Positions 62,951 through 64,000 of a stretch of DNA of 64,000 bases are shown piece by piece. The position numbers and the translations under genes are program-made. The stretch spans positions 9,383,916-9,447,915 of the forward strand of contig JAQFVV010006220.1 in assembly GCA_028023455.1 (NCBI GenBank), read 5' to 3'. Under the pieces are notes generated by a model. It was not told the DNA's origin. It did not search any database and worked only from the letters and a program-made list of their open reading frames with translations. Every line of letters starts with the position of its first letter. Positions within the stretch are counted from its first letter, which is position 1. The stretch is from Epiperipatus broadwayi. Taxonomy: Eukaryota > Onychophora > Udeonychophora > Euonychophora > Peripatidae.

Positions 62951-63414
62951 AATAATTAATATTTACTGTATTATCTAAATCCAGCTGACAATTTCACAAC
63001 ACCAAAATTAGGCACTAAACATATAGCACTGCAAAGAAACAAATAAAAACAACGCACTAAAGAGAAACCTCCAAAATACGACCAATCAACAGCATGTTTA
63101 ACGATAATTGAAACCAATGCAACAATATTTAACCCGCTGACAATGTCTAATCATGAGGAACCAGCTGCCAGAAATATCATGAACAATTAAACGAAAGAAC
63201 TCGTAATCAATTTAGTCATGTTTGATTGACTCTGAATGTAAGTGTGAAATCACAAGGAAAAAGTAAAACTTATGCTGAATTTGTGAGAGATCTCATCAAT
63301 GTAAAAGTCATATAAAAGCATGTTAAAGTCATAAAAGCTTTGTAAACTACAATTATCAATGTAATGACGTGTAAAAATTTTGATCAATAAAGTTTATTGA
63401 TGATAATGATAATA

Positions 63415-64000
63415 ATTTAATTTATTAAACATATAATCTCCTTGTGATAAAAAATCATGCACAGAGCTTAACAAAAATACATGTGCAAATAAAATATAAA
63501 ACATTAATTAATATAGAATAAAATAATTAAATAGAAATAAAAAGTTTTTCATTATCATCAATTATAATCCAATCCATAATGAATTTTCTCAAAGTTTTCC
63601 TTGATAGGTCACTAACATTAAATCCAGTGTTTCTAATAAAAATATTATAAAATTTTGGACCAAGATAACATTTTTGATATCTACAATGGGTTTTAAAGTA
63701 TACTGGTTCAAATAATAAATCAAAATCACTTGATCTAGTTACCATTATTGATGAAGAATTATTTTTATTCATTCCTTTGTATTTAACATACTAACATAAG
63801 ATATGCACTATAAATAATTGATTAATAGTTAAAGCTCCAGCACATTTATATAATTCAAGTCTTAACAAATCCAAAGGTTTAAACAAAATAATCCTTAATG
63901 TAAAATTTTGTAGTGTTTGCAAAGGCTTCAAATAATATGCTGCAGTACCATCCTATAATGTTATACCATAACAAAGTCTGCTTTAAAAAAAAATGTTTAT
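63415..64000 (-). pseudogene. jockey-type LINE RT C-terminus, runs off the window
   Basis: Reading the reverse strand from the window edge: LCYGITL-DGTAAYYLKPLQ, NFTLRIILFKPLDL, LTINQLFIVHILC with a stop at 63793-63795, then an 81-codon frame (63527-63772) with MVTRSSDFDLLFEPVYFKTH, YLGPKFYNIFIRNTGF and LRKFIMDW. These are the thumb and C-terminal parts of jockey/R1-like LINE reverse transcriptases (the LQN...ILR and YFKTH...GPKFYN blocks). The 3' UTR is about 110 bp and ends near 63415 at the shared microsatellite. The catalytic domain lies beyond 64000. It differs clearly from the copy at 55.3-57.7 kb, so it is another subfamily. Confidence 0.82.

Larger units (their letters stand above)
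57780..63416 (+). mobile_element. APE-type LINE, copy B (most complete copy)
   Basis: This is the best preserved copy of the A/B family, about 5.6 kb if the leader starts after the microsatellite. It has a leader, ORF1 from 58151, ORF2 from about 59796, a 3' UTR, AATAAA at 63386-63391 and a TGATAATGATAATAAT tail (63398-63416). ORF1 has a degenerate CCHC zinc knuckle. ORF2 has APE endonuclease, RT with a YMDD box, and a C-terminal CCHC finger. Several frameshifts and stops make it inactive. The tail runs directly into the 3' end of an antisense jockey-type LINE. The 5' boundary is approximate, and no target duplication was identified. Confidence 0.8.

Overview
The window looks like a gene-poor, very A+T-rich stretch of an animal (most likely invertebrate) nuclear genome. 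The basis is indirect: long non-coding AT-rich DNA full of microsatellites and T/A runs, and many decayed elements typical of metazoan genomes (RTE-type, jockey-type and a third APE-type LINE, a pogo/Tigger-like transposon, a hAT MITE, a tRNA-derived retroposon, foldback elements). I find no intact host gene, no rRNA, no CRISPR array and no sign of bacterial gene organisation. The species cannot be named from this sequence alone.

Layout. 0-7.5 kb: a dispersed repeat (family 1) in two copies, an inverted repeat, a 103-bp tRNA-Arg-like retroposon with perfect 15-bp target-site duplications, and a pogo/Tigger-like transposon remnant interrupted by an insertion that contains a palindrome. 7.5-17 kb: mostly featureless AT-rich DNA with one jockey-type reverse transcriptase (RT) fragment near 11.4 kb. 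17-24.2 kb: two RTE-type RT fragments in opposite orientation, a 600-bp foldback element and a family 2 repeat. 27.5-31 kb: a moderately GC-richer zone holding a complete-looking DNA transposon (28678-30055) with terminal inverted repeats and a perfect 8-bp duplication, an internal telomere-like tract, and an unidentified GC-richer block. 34.4-36.1 kb and 43.6-44.4 kb: tandem and inverted copies of a roughly 300-360 bp repeat (family 3), the first locus bracketed by direct repeats of about 190 bp. 46.9-64 kb: a dense nest of retroelements. It holds an RTE endonuclease fragment split by a hAT MITE, two near full-length but dead copies (A and B) of one LINE family, a third locus (C) with that family's type of 3' end, and two antisense jockey-type LINEs whose 3' ends meet the 3' tails of C and B in shared microsatellites.

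How the parts relate. All protein-coding signal is transposon-derived, and every reading frame is broken by stops or frameshifts. LINE copy B shows the family's full order: ORF1 with a degenerate zinc knuckle, an APE-like endonuclease, an RT with an unusual YMDD motif, a C-terminal CCHC finger, then AATAAA and a TGATAA-type tail. No intact element is present to mobilise the others. Composition, copy number and similarity statements are by-eye readings, not computed values.
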